Positions 7,449 through 16,098 are shown, counted from the first letter of the stretch. The stretch is DNA of 37,722 nt from Oscillospiraceae bacterium (GCA_017519975.1 JAFWRM010000030.1:1-37722); one strand, 5' to 3'. Numbers and translations are program-made. The notes: generated by a model from the letters alone, not told the origin.

Positions 7449-8411
7449 TCAGTGGATCATCACGTTCAGGCCCATGGCCTCGAGCTGCTCTTTTCTGGCC
7501 TGTACCAGTTCATCCTTCGGGGGCTCGGCCTCCAGAATGATGTGCTTTCTCTGCAGGCGCTCCCACTTGACGGTGCCCAGCTTGTGATAGGGCAGCAGCT
7601 GTACGACCTCGACGGCATCGCCCAGCTCGCAGATGAACTTGCCTACGGCGTCGAAACTCGCCTTGCTGTCATTGAACATGGGGATGATGGGGATGCGGAT
7701 CTGGAACTTGCCGCCGTGCTCGGCGATCTTCTTCGCGTTTTCAAGGATCAGCTCGTTGGGTACGCCGATCACCTTCTTGTGCAGGTCGGAATCCATCTGC
7801 TTGAGATCGTACAGGAACAGATCGGTGTAGGGCAGGATGGGCTCGATGTTCTTCCAGGGGGCGAAGCCCGTGGTATCCACGGCCGTATGAATGCCCTCCT
7901 CCTTGCATCGCTTCAGCATGGCCAGCAGAAATTCGGGCTGGCACAGGCATTCGCCGCCGGAGATGGTCACGCCGCCGCCGGACCGCTTGAAGAACGGAAC
8001 GTCGCGGTGAACGCGCTCCATGACCTCTTCCACGGTGTAGTCGGTACCGCACATGTACAGGGCCTTGCTCGTGCAGGCCTCGGCGCACTTGCCGCAGTTG
8101 TCGCACAGATCGCGGTCGACGGTGACCAGCTGGATCTCCTCATCGCCGGTGGCGGACATCTTCTTCTCGCCCAGAGAGATGGCGTTGTGGGGGCAGACGT
8201 TCAGGCAGTTGCCGCATTTCTCCGTACCCACGCATTTGATCGCCATCCAGTTCAGTTCCGTGTAGAACTCCTGAGATTCGGGGCTGTGGCACCAGGGGCA
8301 GCGCAGGGGGCAGCCCTTCAGGAACAGGGTCAGGCGGATGCCGGGACCGTCGTGGACGGAAAAGCCCTGAATATCGTAAAACTTGCCGGTGAGCTCTTTT
8401 TTCTCTTCCAT
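7449..8411 (-). CDS. Glycyl-radical enzyme activating enzyme (radical SAM, two extra 4Fe-4S clusters)
   Basis: A 320-aa radical-SAM activase that would use S-adenosylmethionine to place a glycyl radical on a partner enzyme. Seen: GFSVHDGPGIR near 16-26, the radical-SAM cysteines 34, 38 and 41 (CX3CX2C), and two inserted ferredoxin-like clusters (Cys60, 66, 69, 73 and Cys103, 106, 109, 113). A SGGE motif lies near 150. The inserted clusters place it with activases of the choline lyase, 4-hydroxyphenylacetate decarboxylase, benzylsuccinate synthase and dehydratase group, and not with the short PflA type. ATG 8411 was preferred over 8417 because GGAGA lies six bases upstream. No glycyl-radical enzyme is encoded in this window, so its partner is unknown. 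A LysR gene lies upstream on the same strand. Confidence 0.93.
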   Translation of the reverse strand: MEEKKELTGKFYDIQGFSVHDGPGIRLTLFLKGCPLRCPWCHSPESQEFYTELNWMAIKCVGTEKCGNCLNVCPHNAISLGEKKMSATGDEEIQLVTVDRDLCDNCGKCAEACTSKALYMCGTDYTVEEVMERVHRDVPFFKRSGGGVTISGGECLCQPEFLLAMLKRCKEEGIHTAVDTTGFAPWKNIEPILPYTDLFLYDLKQMDSDLHKKVIGVPNELILENAKKIAEHGGKFQIRIPIIPMFNDSKASFDAVGKFICELGDAVEVVQLLPYHKLGTVKWERLQRKHIILEAEPPKDELVQARKEQLEAMGLNVMIH

Positions 8412-8466
8412 AATCATTCTCCGTAACGTTTCATATTTGCGCGCCTGCCGTCAGGCACAGATATCC

Positions 8467-8482
8467 CTATATCATAATATAG
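8467..8482. promoter_or_regulatory. AT-rich palindrome before the activase gene
   Basis: CTATAT-CATA-ATATAG, a perfect 6-bp inverted repeat with a 4-bp centre in an otherwise GC-rich region, about 55 bp before the activase start. On the minus strand it lies within TTGTCTATATTATGATATAG, where a -10-like element could also be. Possible operator for the LysR product, but no proof. Confidence 0.35.
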
Positions 8483-8548
8483 ACAATCCCGGGAAAAGTA
8501 AAGTGCGGAAATCCTATGTTTCCATGAAAAAAAGGCATGCCATTACGA

Positions 8549-9397
8549 TCAGAACTGCTCGCAGAACATGGGGATCATGGGATTCCGGCTGTTTTTGTTC
8601 CAGACCACCACCTCGATGGAGTCCGGAAGCCCGGGGATATCCTTGAACACCAGGTTAGGATTGTTGCGCAGAGAGTGATTCTCGTTCAGAGGAAAGATCC
8701 CGTAGCCGGCTTCCAGCCACAGGGCCAGAGAGCCGATGTCCGGCGCCTCCAGCGTACGCGCGGAACGGGTGGAGTTGCGGGAGATCTGCGGACTTTCGTT
8801 GGCGGGGAGCGTGAGGAACAGGTCGTTCCGGAAGTCCTCCAGCGTCAGTCCGTCCTTGTCCGCCAGGGGATGGCGCTTCGGAATGACGAGGCAGGTCTTC
8901 GCCCGTCCGACTTCCTTATAAACAAGATCGTCCACGCCCTCCACGTTGAAGGAGGCGCAGAAACCGATGTCTACGGTCCCGTCCTGAAGGGCGCGGACCA
9001 GTCCGCCGATGGAATGAGAGCTCAGGTTGCACCGAACGTTGGGGTGTTCGTCGTGGAAGGAAGCCAGAGCACCCGAGTAGGGGGGGCAGATCAGCTGACC
9101 CTCGATCATGCCGATGTTCAGGGTACCGGCATAGCCCTTGTGCAGGGCGGAAGCCTTTTCCACAAGGTCTGAGTAGTCGTCGGCCAGCTTGCGCAGGCCT
9201 TCCGCCATCACTTCTCCGGCGGCGGTCAGACGGACCGTCTTCTTCTCGCGGATGAACAGCTCGATGCCAAGCTCATCCTCCATGGCGGCGATCTGCCGGC
9301 TCAGGACGGGCTGCGACAGATACAGCCGTTCGGCGGCTTTGGTAAAGTTCAGGCATTCCGACGCGGCGAGAAAACACTTGATCTGAGAAAAGTTCAT
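8549..9397 (-). CDS. LysR-family transcriptional regulator
   Basis: A 282-aa LysR-type regulator. The N-terminal winged helix-turn-helix reads MNFSQIKCFLAASECLNFT and continues with LSQPVLSRQIAAMEDELG and an RLTAAGE motif (to about residue 62). Residues 90-282 form a two-lobed substrate-binding-like effector domain (LNIGMIEG near 95). Length is slightly under the usual 290-310 aa, and the C-terminus looks complete. AGGAGG precedes ATG 9397 and a good promoter lies at 9450-9478. The next gene on the same strand, 137 bp away, is the glycyl-radical activase, with no terminator visible between them. It may therefore regulate or be co-transcribed with that gene. The effector is unknown. Confidence 0.93.
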   Translation of the reverse strand: MNFSQIKCFLAASECLNFTKAAERLYLSQPVLSRQIAAMEDELGIELFIREKKTVRLTAAGEVMAEGLRKLADDYSDLVEKASALHKGYAGTLNIGMIEGQLICPPYSGALASFHDEHPNVRCNLSSHSIGGLVRALQDGTVDIGFCASFNVEGVDDLVYKEVGRAKTCLVIPKRHPLADKDGLTLEDFRNDLFLTLPANESPQISRNSTRSARTLEAPDIGSLALWLEAGYGIFPLNENHSLRNNPNLVFKDIPGLPDSIEVVVWNKNSRNPMIPMFCEQF

Positions 9398-9449
9398 GAA
9401 GATCCTCCTTTTCCGCTAACGGTACAGAACCTGCTTTCATATCTAATTC

Positions 9450-9478
9450 ATTATAGATTGCCGCAGGGAAAAATGCAA
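9450..9478 (-). promoter_or_regulatory. Promoter of the lysR gene
   Basis: On the minus strand, TTGCAT (9473-9478), a 17-bp spacer and a perfect TATAAT (9450-9455). Confidence 0.75.
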
Positions 9479-9547
9479 CCGGGCTGGGAAGCACGGTACG
9501 GCGGGGAGAAAGCCTGCCGATGACCGGACGGGACAGCTTTCGGAATC

Positions 9548-9582
9548 ATAAAACGACGGGCAGTGGCTGCCCGTCGTTTTAT
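9548..9582. terminator. Terminator of the molybdenum operon
   Basis: A perfect 16-bp inverted repeat with a 3-nt loop (ATAAAACGACGGGCAG at 9548-9563, its complement at 9567-9582), with T-runs in both directions. It lies 51 bp past the last stop codon of the mod/moe/moa operon. Confidence 0.9.
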
Positions 9583-9633
9583 GGTATTTCCGTCATTCCG
9601 GTCTGCAGAAAAGTACTGAAAAAAGGTGAAGGA

Positions 9634-10524
9634 TCAGTACAGTTCCTTTTCCGTTACGCAGTCGGTCTTGATGCGTGCCACCAGATGATCCAGCGCGGAT
9701 ATGACGTGGGGTCGGATATCACCGCCTACAAGAACGAACATGATGTCGTCCCCCACGGCGAGCGTGCCCCGGTTCAGCCATACGCGCACGTACCGCACCC
9801 CCTCCATGGCCATGGCCTCATCCACGGCGGTCTGCACACCGGCCTCATCGTAGTCAAAAAGCAATCCCGTAACGACGGGAGCGGAAGCGTCCCCGTTTCG
9901 TACCAGCGCTCTTGCCGTACGGCGGACCGTACCGTTATGAGTCAGGAACATGCCGCAGTCCGATGCCGCGGGGGAGGACTTGGCCTCCTTCAGCCAGACG
10001 TCCAGAGAGGGGGGCGTTTTCTTACCGGACGACGCGGCGCAGTCCGCCGATCCGGAAGACAGCAGCATCTCCATGCCATGTTCCAGAGCGGGAAGGACGG
10101 CCAGCAGGTTCTCTCGTGCGGCCTTTTCGCTGCCGGGAAGATTCACGATGAGGGAAGCGCCGCGGATGCCGGCACGGGAACGGGAAAGGCAGCCTTTGGG
10201 GGTGATCCTCAGGCTCTCTGCCCGCATGGCTTCCGGGATGCCGGGGGTCTCCCGCTCAATGACGGAGAGAGTCGCCTCCGGGGTGACGTCCCGCGGAGAG
10301 AATCCCGTGCCGCCGGTAGTGACGACAAGGCCGATCTTCTTTATGTCACAGCAGGAGATCAGTTCCGCCGCGATCCGATCCTTCTCATCGGGGATGACGG
10401 CCGTATGTTCGATCCGGTATCCCTGCTGCCGAAGCAGATCGCAGACAGCGGGACCGCTGGTATCGACACGTTCGCCCCTTGCTCCTTTGTCGCTGATGGT
10501 CAGAACAGCTGCCGTATAACTCAT
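9634..10524 (-). CDS. MogA/MoaB-type molybdopterin adenylyltransferase fused to a MoaE-like domain
   Basis: A 296-aa protein. Residues 1-165 are a MogA/MoaB domain that adenylylates molybdopterin: TISDKGARGERVDTSG near 9-24, VVTTGGTGFSPRDVTPEAT near 67-85, and INLPGS-like VNLPGS near 125. After a linker, residues about 190-296 resemble MoaE, the large subunit of molybdopterin synthase: NGTVRR corresponds to the family VGTVRD, followed by a long helix and a YVRVWLNRGTLAVGDD strand pair that matches the family's hxRxGxLxVGE. The MoaE catalytic lysine region (family LKxxxPxWKKE) is not conserved, so this domain may not be catalytic. ATG 10524 overlaps the moaC stop as ATGA. The longer in-frame reading up to 10782 runs inside moaC and was rejected. 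It is the last gene of the operon. Confidence 0.82.
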   Translation of the reverse strand: MSYTAAVLTISDKGARGERVDTSGPAVCDLLRQQGYRIEHTAVIPDEKDRIAAELISCCDIKKIGLVVTTGGTGFSPRDVTPEATLSVIERETPGIPEAMRAESLRITPKGCLSRSRAGIRGASLIVNLPGSEKAARENLLAVLPALEHGMEMLLSSGSADCAASSGKKTPPSLDVWLKEAKSSPAASDCGMFLTHNGTVRRTARALVRNGDASAPVVTGLLFDYDEAGVQTAVDEAMAMEGVRYVRVWLNRGTLAVGDDIMFVLVGGDIRPHVISALDHLVARIKTDCVTEKELY

Positions 10525-11024
10525 GGTTCTTCCTCCCTTATATAATCTCCGTGCACGCCGCCGGATTTTTCCAACAGCATGATGTCTGTGATGACGATAT
10601 CCTTCTGCACCGCCTTGCACATGTCGTAGACCGTGAGCGCTGCCGTCGCTGCCGCCGTCAGAGCCTCCATCTCCACACCTGTCCTTCCGGAGCAGGACAC
10701 CGTTGCCCGGATATCCACGCTGCAGGTCTCCTCGTTGAGGTTCAGCGCCAGGTCTATCCCGGTCAGCGGGATGGGATGGCACATGGGAATGAGGTCGGGC
10801 GTGTGCTTTGCGCCCATAACGCCGGCGATCTGCGCCACGGTCAGCACGTCGCCCTTCTTTGTGCCTCCGGTGGCGATCCTGTCGAAGGTCTCCCGGCTGA
10901 CGAGGACACGCGCTGCGGCGGAGGCGCGCCTGCAGGATACGGGCTTTTCTTGGACATCCACCATTCTTGCCCGTCCCTGTCCGTTAAAATGAGTAAAATC
11001 GTTTCCGTTCTGCACGAATGTCAT
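10521..11024 (-). CDS. moaC: Cyclic pyranopterin monophosphate synthase
   Basis: A 167-aa MoaC that turns the 3',8-cyclo-GTP made by MoaA into cyclic pyranopterin monophosphate, the first stable Moco intermediate. Seen: FTHFNGQGRARMVDV near the N-terminus, KKGDVLTVAQIAGVMGAK, the signature PMCHPIPLTGIDL, and TGVEMEALTAAA with the GVEMEAL helix typical of the family. Length is normal. ATG 11024 overlaps the moaA stop in an ATGA, so an upstream in-frame start (11090) was rejected. Its own stop overlaps the start of the MogA/MoaE-like gene in the same way. This tight packing suggests coupled translation of moaA, moaC and the fusion gene. Confidence 0.97.
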   Translation of the reverse strand: MTFVQNGNDFTHFNGQGRARMVDVQEKPVSCRRASAAARVLVSRETFDRIATGGTKKGDVLTVAQIAGVMGAKHTPDLIPMCHPIPLTGIDLALNLNEETCSVDIRATVSCSGRTGVEMEALTAAATAALTVYDMCKAVQKDIVITDIMLLEKSGGVHGDYIREEEP

Positions 11025-11971
11025 CCTCCGATCTGATTCATGTTCCGTCCGGTACCGCTGGGATGCAGGGCGGTGAGCTCGCCATGCCATGCAGGCTTGG
11101 CCAGTATGGCTTCCCGGAACCGCAGGATCATGTCCTCTTTGGACAGGCCCTTGATGGGATACTCCCGAGGGGAATGCAGGCAGGGCTTCAGCCGACCGTC
11201 CGCCGTAAGCCGCATGCGGTTGCAGGAAACGCAGAAATGTGCGTGGACGGGGGATATCAGACCGACGTTTCCCTGAGCGCCGGGCAGCCGGTACAGCCGG
11301 GCAACGCCGCCGTCCTCCGGCTGGGGCTCCAGTGAGGGAAGCGCTTCAAGAACGGCGGAAGAGGGGAGATACGCCTCAGGGGCGAATGCGCCGGCCGTCA
11401 TCGGCATGAGTTCGATGAAACGCATGTCCACCGGATAGCGGACGGTCAGTTCCGCCAGCTCCGTAATTTCATCGTCGTTGAAGCCGCCGATGAGAACGGC
11501 GTTCAGCTTGATTTTGGAAAACCCCTCCGAGAGGGCGGATTCAAGTCCGCGAAGGGCGTCGGCCAGTACGCCTCCCCGGGTGATGTGAGCATATTTATCC
11601 GGATCCAGCGTATCCAGACTTATGTTGATGCGGTCTACGCCGGCGGCTTTCAATGGAGCGGAAAATGCCGGAAGAAGCGCTCCGTTGGTGGTAAGACATA
11701 CTTCGCGGATGCCTTCCACCGCGGCGGCACGCTCGCAGATGGAAAGCACGTTTTTCTTGATCAGAGGTTCGCCGCCGGTGATCCTCAGCTTGAACACGCC
11801 GAGAGAGGCGGCGGCTTCTATGGCCCGGATCATTTCATCCTCCGTGAGCATTTCATCATGACGCTTCTTGCACACGCCTGTTTCCGGCATGCAGTAACGG
11901 CATCGCATGTTGCACAGTTCCGTTATCGAAAGGCGCAGGTAGGTAATGGATCTTCCGAAGCGGTCGGTCAT
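11021..11971 (-). CDS. moaA: GTP 3',8-cyclase (radical SAM)
   Basis: A 316-aa MoaA, which catalyses the first step of molybdopterin synthesis from GTP. Seen: radical-SAM cluster cysteines 20, 24 and 27 in ELCNMRCRYCMP, a TGGEPL motif, and the second C-terminal 4Fe-4S cluster (CVSCNRMRLTADG followed by KPCLH). The C-terminus ends in GG, the double glycine needed by the family. ATG 11971 has AGGAGGTG eight bases upstream. An in-frame extension to 12124 would overlap the preceding gene and has no matching homology. It lies 88 bp after the MoeA-like gene and overlaps moaC by 4 bp. Confidence 0.97.
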   Translation of the reverse strand: MTDRFGRSITYLRLSITELCNMRCRYCMPETGVCKKRHDEMLTEDEMIRAIEAAASLGVFKLRITGGEPLIKKNVLSICERAAAVEGIREVCLTTNGALLPAFSAPLKAAGVDRINISLDTLDPDKYAHITRGGVLADALRGLESALSEGFSKIKLNAVLIGGFNDDEITELAELTVRYPVDMRFIELMPMTAGAFAPEAYLPSSAVLEALPSLEPQPEDGGVARLYRLPGAQGNVGLISPVHAHFCVSCNRMRLTADGRLKPCLHSPREYPIKGLSKEDMILRFREAILAKPAWHGELTALHPSGTGRNMNQIGG

Positions 11972-12059
11972 ACCGGCACCTCCTTTGAAGAGTTTCGGAA
12001 ATACATGAAATGAAAGCTGGAGGGGCGGAGGGCCCTCAGAGGGTGAGGTATTCCATGGG

Positions 12060-13076
12060 TCAGTAGCGGCCGAATGTGCAGTTGGGGAAGTGACATTTGG
12101 AACATGACTGGCACAGACCGCCATCGCCCAGGTTGATAAGATCCGCCTTCGTCAGTCTCACGTCCGCATGGATCTGAGGGAGCAGAACGTCGAACATCGT
12201 CGTCGGCCGGCTGATGGCGGCCCCGGGGATGCCGAGGACGGGTACGTCTCCGAGATAGGCGACAAGCGTCATGTTGCCCGGCTGGGAGGGCAGCCCATGG
12301 GTCACGATCTCAGCCCCCAGACCGCGGATGGCGCTGGGGGTCAGATCGTCCGGATCCACGGACATTCCGCCTGTAAAGATCAGAAGATCAGCTCCCTGTT
12401 CCATAAAGGTCCTGGCAGCGTCTTCGATCATGGTCAGATCGTCGTCGCAGATCGACGCGCCGAGCACGATATCGTGATAAAGGGACAGTTTGGCCCGGAC
12501 GACGGGTTCAAACTTATCTCGGATACGGCCGGAATATACCTCAGATCCGGTAATGATCACGCCGGCTTTTTTTATCCGATAAGGCAGGAGATCAAGCAGT
12601 TTTCTTCCCTGACAGAGAGCCTCCGCGCGGAGGATCTGCTCTTCTTTCGTCACCAGGGGGACGATGCGCATACTGGCCAGCCGCTGACCGGAGCACACCG
12701 GATAGTGATCCGGAAGCGTGGAGATCGTGATATCTCCGATGCCGTTGATCTGCCGCAGCAGATCCGTATCCACGCGGAACATGCCTTCCCTGTCCGCTAT
12801 CAGAAGGACCTTGCCTTCCGACGGCCCCTCATAGTGCGCGCCTTCCACGGGGGCCATGGCAGCCATGCGCAGCGCGCAGTCCTCCTCATGAAGTTCACCC
12901 GCGTTCTCTTCCCAGATGAAAACAGTGCGCTTGCCAAGATCCAGCAGAGCCGGAATGTCCTCCGGGACGATCACATGGCCGCGCCGGAACGCGGCCCCCT
13001 TGAACCCGTCGCGCATGGCGGTGATGTCATGACACAGCGTCATGCCGACGGCGTCTTCCGTTCTTATTTTTTTCAT
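12060..13076 (-). CDS. MoeA/MogA-related molybdopterin-binding protein with C-terminal cysteine cluster
   Basis: A 338-aa protein whose residues about 165-310 form a MoCF-binding domain (ITGSEVYSGRI, then LLIFTGGMSVDPDDLTPSAI, then PGNMTLVAYLGDVPVLGIPG). This fold binds molybdopterin and its adenylate. The N-terminal 160 aa do not look like the MoeA domain and I cannot assign them. The last 17 residues hold Cys322, 325, 328 and 333 (CX2CX2CX4C), able to bind a metal or Fe-S cluster. ATG 13076 overlaps the moeA stop (ATGA). Relatives of this type often sit beside moeA in clostridial Moco operons. The role is not settled: possibly a second molybdenum insertase or a selectivity factor for Mo versus W. 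Confidence 0.85.
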   Translation of the reverse strand: MKKIRTEDAVGMTLCHDITAMRDGFKGAAFRRGHVIVPEDIPALLDLGKRTVFIWEENAGELHEEDCALRMAAMAPVEGAHYEGPSEGKVLLIADREGMFRVDTDLLRQINGIGDITISTLPDHYPVCSGQRLASMRIVPLVTKEEQILRAEALCQGRKLLDLLPYRIKKAGVIITGSEVYSGRIRDKFEPVVRAKLSLYHDIVLGASICDDDLTMIEDAARTFMEQGADLLIFTGGMSVDPDDLTPSAIRGLGAEIVTHGLPSQPGNMTLVAYLGDVPVLGIPGAAISRPTTMFDVLLPQIHADVRLTKADLINLGDGGLCQSCSKCHFPNCTFGRY

Positions 13077-14290
13077 ATCAGGAACCCCTTCACCGTCGTG
13101 CCCTTTTCAACGGGACCGCTGCCGGCGGGGATCTCCGCCAACACGTCCGTCCCAATGATGGAACTGATGATCACATTTCCCTGCCTGGACGACAGATGGA
13201 CGACAGCCGTCCCGCCCGTCAGATCCAGCGTGCCCCACATCAGGCGGGTCACAGAAGCCGCCTTTTCCAGAGTTTCTCCAAGAGTTACGGGGATCTCCCT
13301 GTTCATGAAGTCCCGTCTGCCGCAGAGTTTTTTGATGTACGGTGCCGCGACCGCACAAAGAGCGATGAGAGAAGAGGCGGGATGGCCGGACAGGCCGGCG
13401 ATGAGTTTCCCTTCCGCCGTTCCGAAGCAGCAGGCCTTGCCGGGCTTCATCGCCAAGCGTTCAAACAGAACGTCAGCGCCCGCCATCGTCACGGCCTCAG
13501 GCGTAAGGTCATAATCTCCGACGGAGACTCCGCCCGTGAGGATGACCGCGTCGCATCGGTCCAGTCCCTGACGGATGAGAGAGGCAATCTGACTGGCGTT
13601 GTCCCGGCCGATGCCGAGAAATACGGGCTCCGTTCCCAGACTGCGCAGAGCGCCGGACAGGCTGTAACGATTGGTATTCCGGATCTGCCCCGGCGCCAGC
13701 GGAACGCCCACATCCAAAAGCTCACTGCCGGTGGAGATGATTCCCACCTTCGGGATGCGGAAGCAGCAGGGGTGGGAAACATTCTGGCCGGCGAGGGAAG
13801 CCATCAGCGAGGCGTCGATCACCGTACCAGCAGAAGCCAGCAGCGAACCGGACTGAACATCCTCTCCCGCCAGGATGACGTTGGCGCCGGGCCGGCAGGG
13901 GACGGTCAGAGTGACCTCAGACTCGGTGAACGTCGTTTTCTCAAAAGGAACAACGGAGTCGCAGCCTTCAGGAATGGGGGCACCGGTGAGAATCTTTGCG
14001 GCAGTGCCTGCCGTCAGAGAACAGCGGGAAACACCGCCGGCGGGGATCTCCTCAAGGATGCGAAGCGTTACCGGATGCCGGTCGGAGGCGTCTGCCGTAT
14101 CCGCTGCGCGAACCGCGTAGCCGTCATAGGCGGAACGGTCGAAGGGTGGGACATTCTCCTCTGCAAAGAGAGGCTGTGCCAGCACCCGTCCCCAGCACTT
14201 CGGCAGAGGAACGGTCTCCGTTTCGGTCCGCATGGGGAGAGAGAGAAGAAGGTCTCTGGCTTCCGTGTAAGAAATAGCGTCTTTTTTCAT
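13073..14290 (-). CDS. moeA: Molybdopterin molybdenumtransferase
   Basis: A 405-aa MoeA, which inserts molybdate into adenylylated molybdopterin. Seen: VPPFDRSAYDGYAVRAADT near 50-70 (domains I/III), ILTGAPIPEGCDSVVPFE near 110, ISTGSELLDVGVPLAPGQI near 185, ILTGGVSVGDYDLTPEA near 245, and the C-terminal PGKACCFGTAEGKLIAGLSG with GHPASS. All four MoeA domains seem present and the length is normal. ATG 14290 was chosen because AGGAG lies seven bases upstream. The in-frame ATG at 14314 lacks an SD. It lies 39 bp after modC and overlaps the MoeA-like gene by 4 bp. Confidence 0.96.
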   Translation of the reverse strand: MKKDAISYTEARDLLLSLPMRTETETVPLPKCWGRVLAQPLFAEENVPPFDRSAYDGYAVRAADTADASDRHPVTLRILEEIPAGGVSRCSLTAGTAAKILTGAPIPEGCDSVVPFEKTTFTESEVTLTVPCRPGANVILAGEDVQSGSLLASAGTVIDASLMASLAGQNVSHPCCFRIPKVGIISTGSELLDVGVPLAPGQIRNTNRYSLSGALRSLGTEPVFLGIGRDNASQIASLIRQGLDRCDAVILTGGVSVGDYDLTPEAVTMAGADVLFERLAMKPGKACCFGTAEGKLIAGLSGHPASSLIALCAVAAPYIKKLCGRRDFMNREIPVTLGETLEKAASVTRLMWGTLDLTGGTAVVHLSSRQGNVIISSIIGTDVLAEIPAGSGPVEKGTTVKGFLI

Positions 14291-14329
14291 GGTTTTGCTC
14301 CTTTGCCGCATCATGACAGGGCAGAAGGC

Positions 14330-15376
14330 TCAGTCGGTCAGCAGCAGCAGTTCTTTTTCCGGAAAATGTACCCAGCCGGTTTCCGGGAGAGCGGCAGCGG
14401 TATCCTTGTCTGTCTCCCATCGGATCAGGGCACTGTCCGGGCTGTCTGCATTCTGCATTTGCAGGATGCGGGAAAACGTATCTTCAATGTTGTTTTTTAT
14501 TACGTAAGGGAAGCTGAACCCATCCTCCGTGCGGCCGGGAAGAAAGCGATGAGCGCGGATGCCCACCCAGGTCCAGGGGCCCTCCCGCAGGAGGGGGAAG
14601 GACAGATCCCAATCCTCCGCCACGATATGCCCACCCTCGCAGTGCGCATGGGACAGATTCTTGCAGCCGGTCAAACGGGCGGTATTGGCTGTACGGGGAT
14701 TGACGAAAAGCTCCCACTTTTCGCCCAGCGTGTCGACGCAGCCGTGCCGATAGACAGCCAGCCGGTCGCACAGCCGGTAGACCTCATCCCGGTCGTGAGT
14801 CACCAGAACGGCTGTTCCGCGGAAGTCCGCGATAGCCGCACGAACCAGCTGCTCCGTCTCCCATCTCAGGGCGGCGTCCAAAGCGGAAAAGGGCTCGTCA
14901 AGCAGCAGGATCTCCGGCTGGGAGACCAGGATCCTGGCCAGAGCGGCCCGCTGCTGCTGTCCTCCGGAGAGTTGGGAAGGATAGCTGTCCTCCAGCCCGT
15001 CGAGTTTCAGTCCGGCAAGCTGACGCCGTGCAAGATCCCGCCGTTGGGAACGCGTCAGAGATCTGTCGCGTTCGGCCCCGACCATAACGTTCTGAAGGAG
15101 CGTCATGTTCGGAAACAGCGCGTAATTCTGAAAAAGATAGCCAACGCCGCGCTGCTGGGGCTTCAGATTGATATGCTTTTTTGAATCGAATACCGTACGG
15201 CCGTTGATCCGGATGATCCCCTCATCCGGCCGCTCGATCCCCGCGATGCATCGGAGAGTCATGGATTTGCCGCACCCGGAATTACCCAGCAGGGAGAGCG
15301 TCTCCCGACCGGCGTCAAGCTTTACGTCAAGAACAAAGGAACCGACCTTTTTCCTGATGTCAACGTATACTGACAT
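14330..15376 (-). CDS. modC: Molybdate ABC transporter, ATP-binding protein
   Basis: A 348-aa ABC ATPase on the inner face of the membrane, powering molybdate (or tungstate) uptake. Seen: Walker A GNSGCGKS at 31-38, Q-loop [11 protein letters not shown], signature LSGGQQQR near 135, Walker [14 protein letters not shown], and H-loop VTHDRDE. Residues about 230-348 form a C-terminal region where ModC usually carries a TOBE/MOP molybdate-binding domain. The sequence there is divergent, so regulation by cytosolic molybdate cannot be claimed. It follows modB by 3 bp. The modABC assignment rests on the partner genes and on the Moco genes that follow in the same operon. Confidence 0.92.
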   Translation of the reverse strand: MSVYVDIRKKVGSFVLDVKLDAGRETLSLLGNSGCGKSMTLRCIAGIERPDEGIIRINGRTVFDSKKHINLKPQQRGVGYLFQNYALFPNMTLLQNVMVGAERDRSLTRSQRRDLARRQLAGLKLDGLEDSYPSQLSGGQQQRAALARILVSQPEILLLDEPFSALDAALRWETEQLVRAAIADFRGTAVLVTHDRDEVYRLCDRLAVYRHGCVDTLGEKWELFVNPRTANTARLTGCKNLSHAHCEGGHIVAEDWDLSFPLLREGPWTWVGIRAHRFLPGRTEDGFSFPYVIKNNIEDTFSRILQMQNADSPDSALIRWETDKDTAAALPETGWVHFPEKELLLLTD

Positions 15377-15379
15377 GGG

Positions 15380-16084
15380 TCACCACCGTGAATGTCTGTG
15401 TCCCTTGCCACCGGACACCAGATTGAACAGGACCAGAATGACAAAGGCGATCACCAGCATAATGCCGACCCAGATGCCTGCGGTAACGTAATCGCCGTCC
15501 TTGATCACATTGGCGATCTTTTGCGAGATCGTACCCGTCTTTCCGGCAATGTTCCCCGCCAGCATGCTGGTGGCGCCAAATTCCCCAAGTGCCCGTGCAA
15601 AGGTGAGGATCGTGCCGGAGGCCACTCCGGGTCCGGCAGAGGGCAGGGCCACCCGCCAGAAGATGCGGCGCTCCTTCATGCCCAGCGTTCTTGCGGCGTG
15701 GATCAGATTTGGATCCACCTGTTCGAAGGCCGCCCTTGCGTTCCGATACATCAGCGGGAAGGAAATGACGGAAGCCGCTATGATGCATCCCAGCCATGTC
15801 TGTACGACTTTGACGTTCAGTTCCCTGTACAGAAAGGCTCCGACCGGACGACGAAGGGAGAACAGGAGCAGAAGGAAAAACCCTGCCACTGTGGGAGCCA
15901 GGATCATGGGAAGAGTCAGTATGCTGTCTGCTACGGCTCGTAGTTTCGGCCCGGCCTTCAGGACCATTCTGGCTGTCCAGAGCCCGAGGAAGAAACAGAC
16001 GACCGTGGCGACGGTGCCGGTTTTCAGCGAGATCCAGAACGGACTCCAGTCGAAACCTGCAATAATCTGTCCGAGTTGTCTCAT
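15380..16084 (-). CDS. modB: Molybdate ABC transporter, permease
   Basis: A 234-aa ABC permease with about five hydrophobic membrane segments (for example near 25-45, 55-80, 95-115 and 195-225). The EAA loop that contacts the ATPase is seen in AARTLGMKERRIFWRVALP near 135 followed by G(V)ASG. ARALGEFGATSMLAGN near 165 is a strong match to ModB/CysT-type permeases. ATG 16084 was preferred over 16093 because AAGG is at normal SD spacing only for the former. It lies 62 bp after modA, with a stem-loop in the gap, and 3 bp before modC. Confidence 0.93.
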   Translation of the reverse strand: MRQLGQIIAGFDWSPFWISLKTGTVATVVCFFLGLWTARMVLKAGPKLRAVADSILTLPMILAPTVAGFFLLLLFSLRRPVGAFLYRELNVKVVQTWLGCIIAASVISFPLMYRNARAAFEQVDPNLIHAARTLGMKERRIFWRVALPSAGPGVASGTILTFARALGEFGATSMLAGNIAGKTGTISQKIANVIKDGDYVTAGIWVGIMLVIAFVILVLFNLVSGGKGHRHSRW

Positions 16085-16098
16085 AAGCACCATCCTTC

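Noticed and set aside
8525-8548. A GGCATGCC followed by a T-run (minus strand) after lysR, considered as a terminator.
   Set aside because: The palindrome has no loop and the possible stem is only 2-3 bp, so it cannot act as an intrinsic terminator.
9634-10782. A longer 382-codon reading of the MogA/MoaE-like gene starting at 10782.
   Set aside because: The extra N-terminal part is a shifted frame of moaC (low-complexity Arg/Gly/His). The ATGA overlap at 10521-10524 gives a good start.
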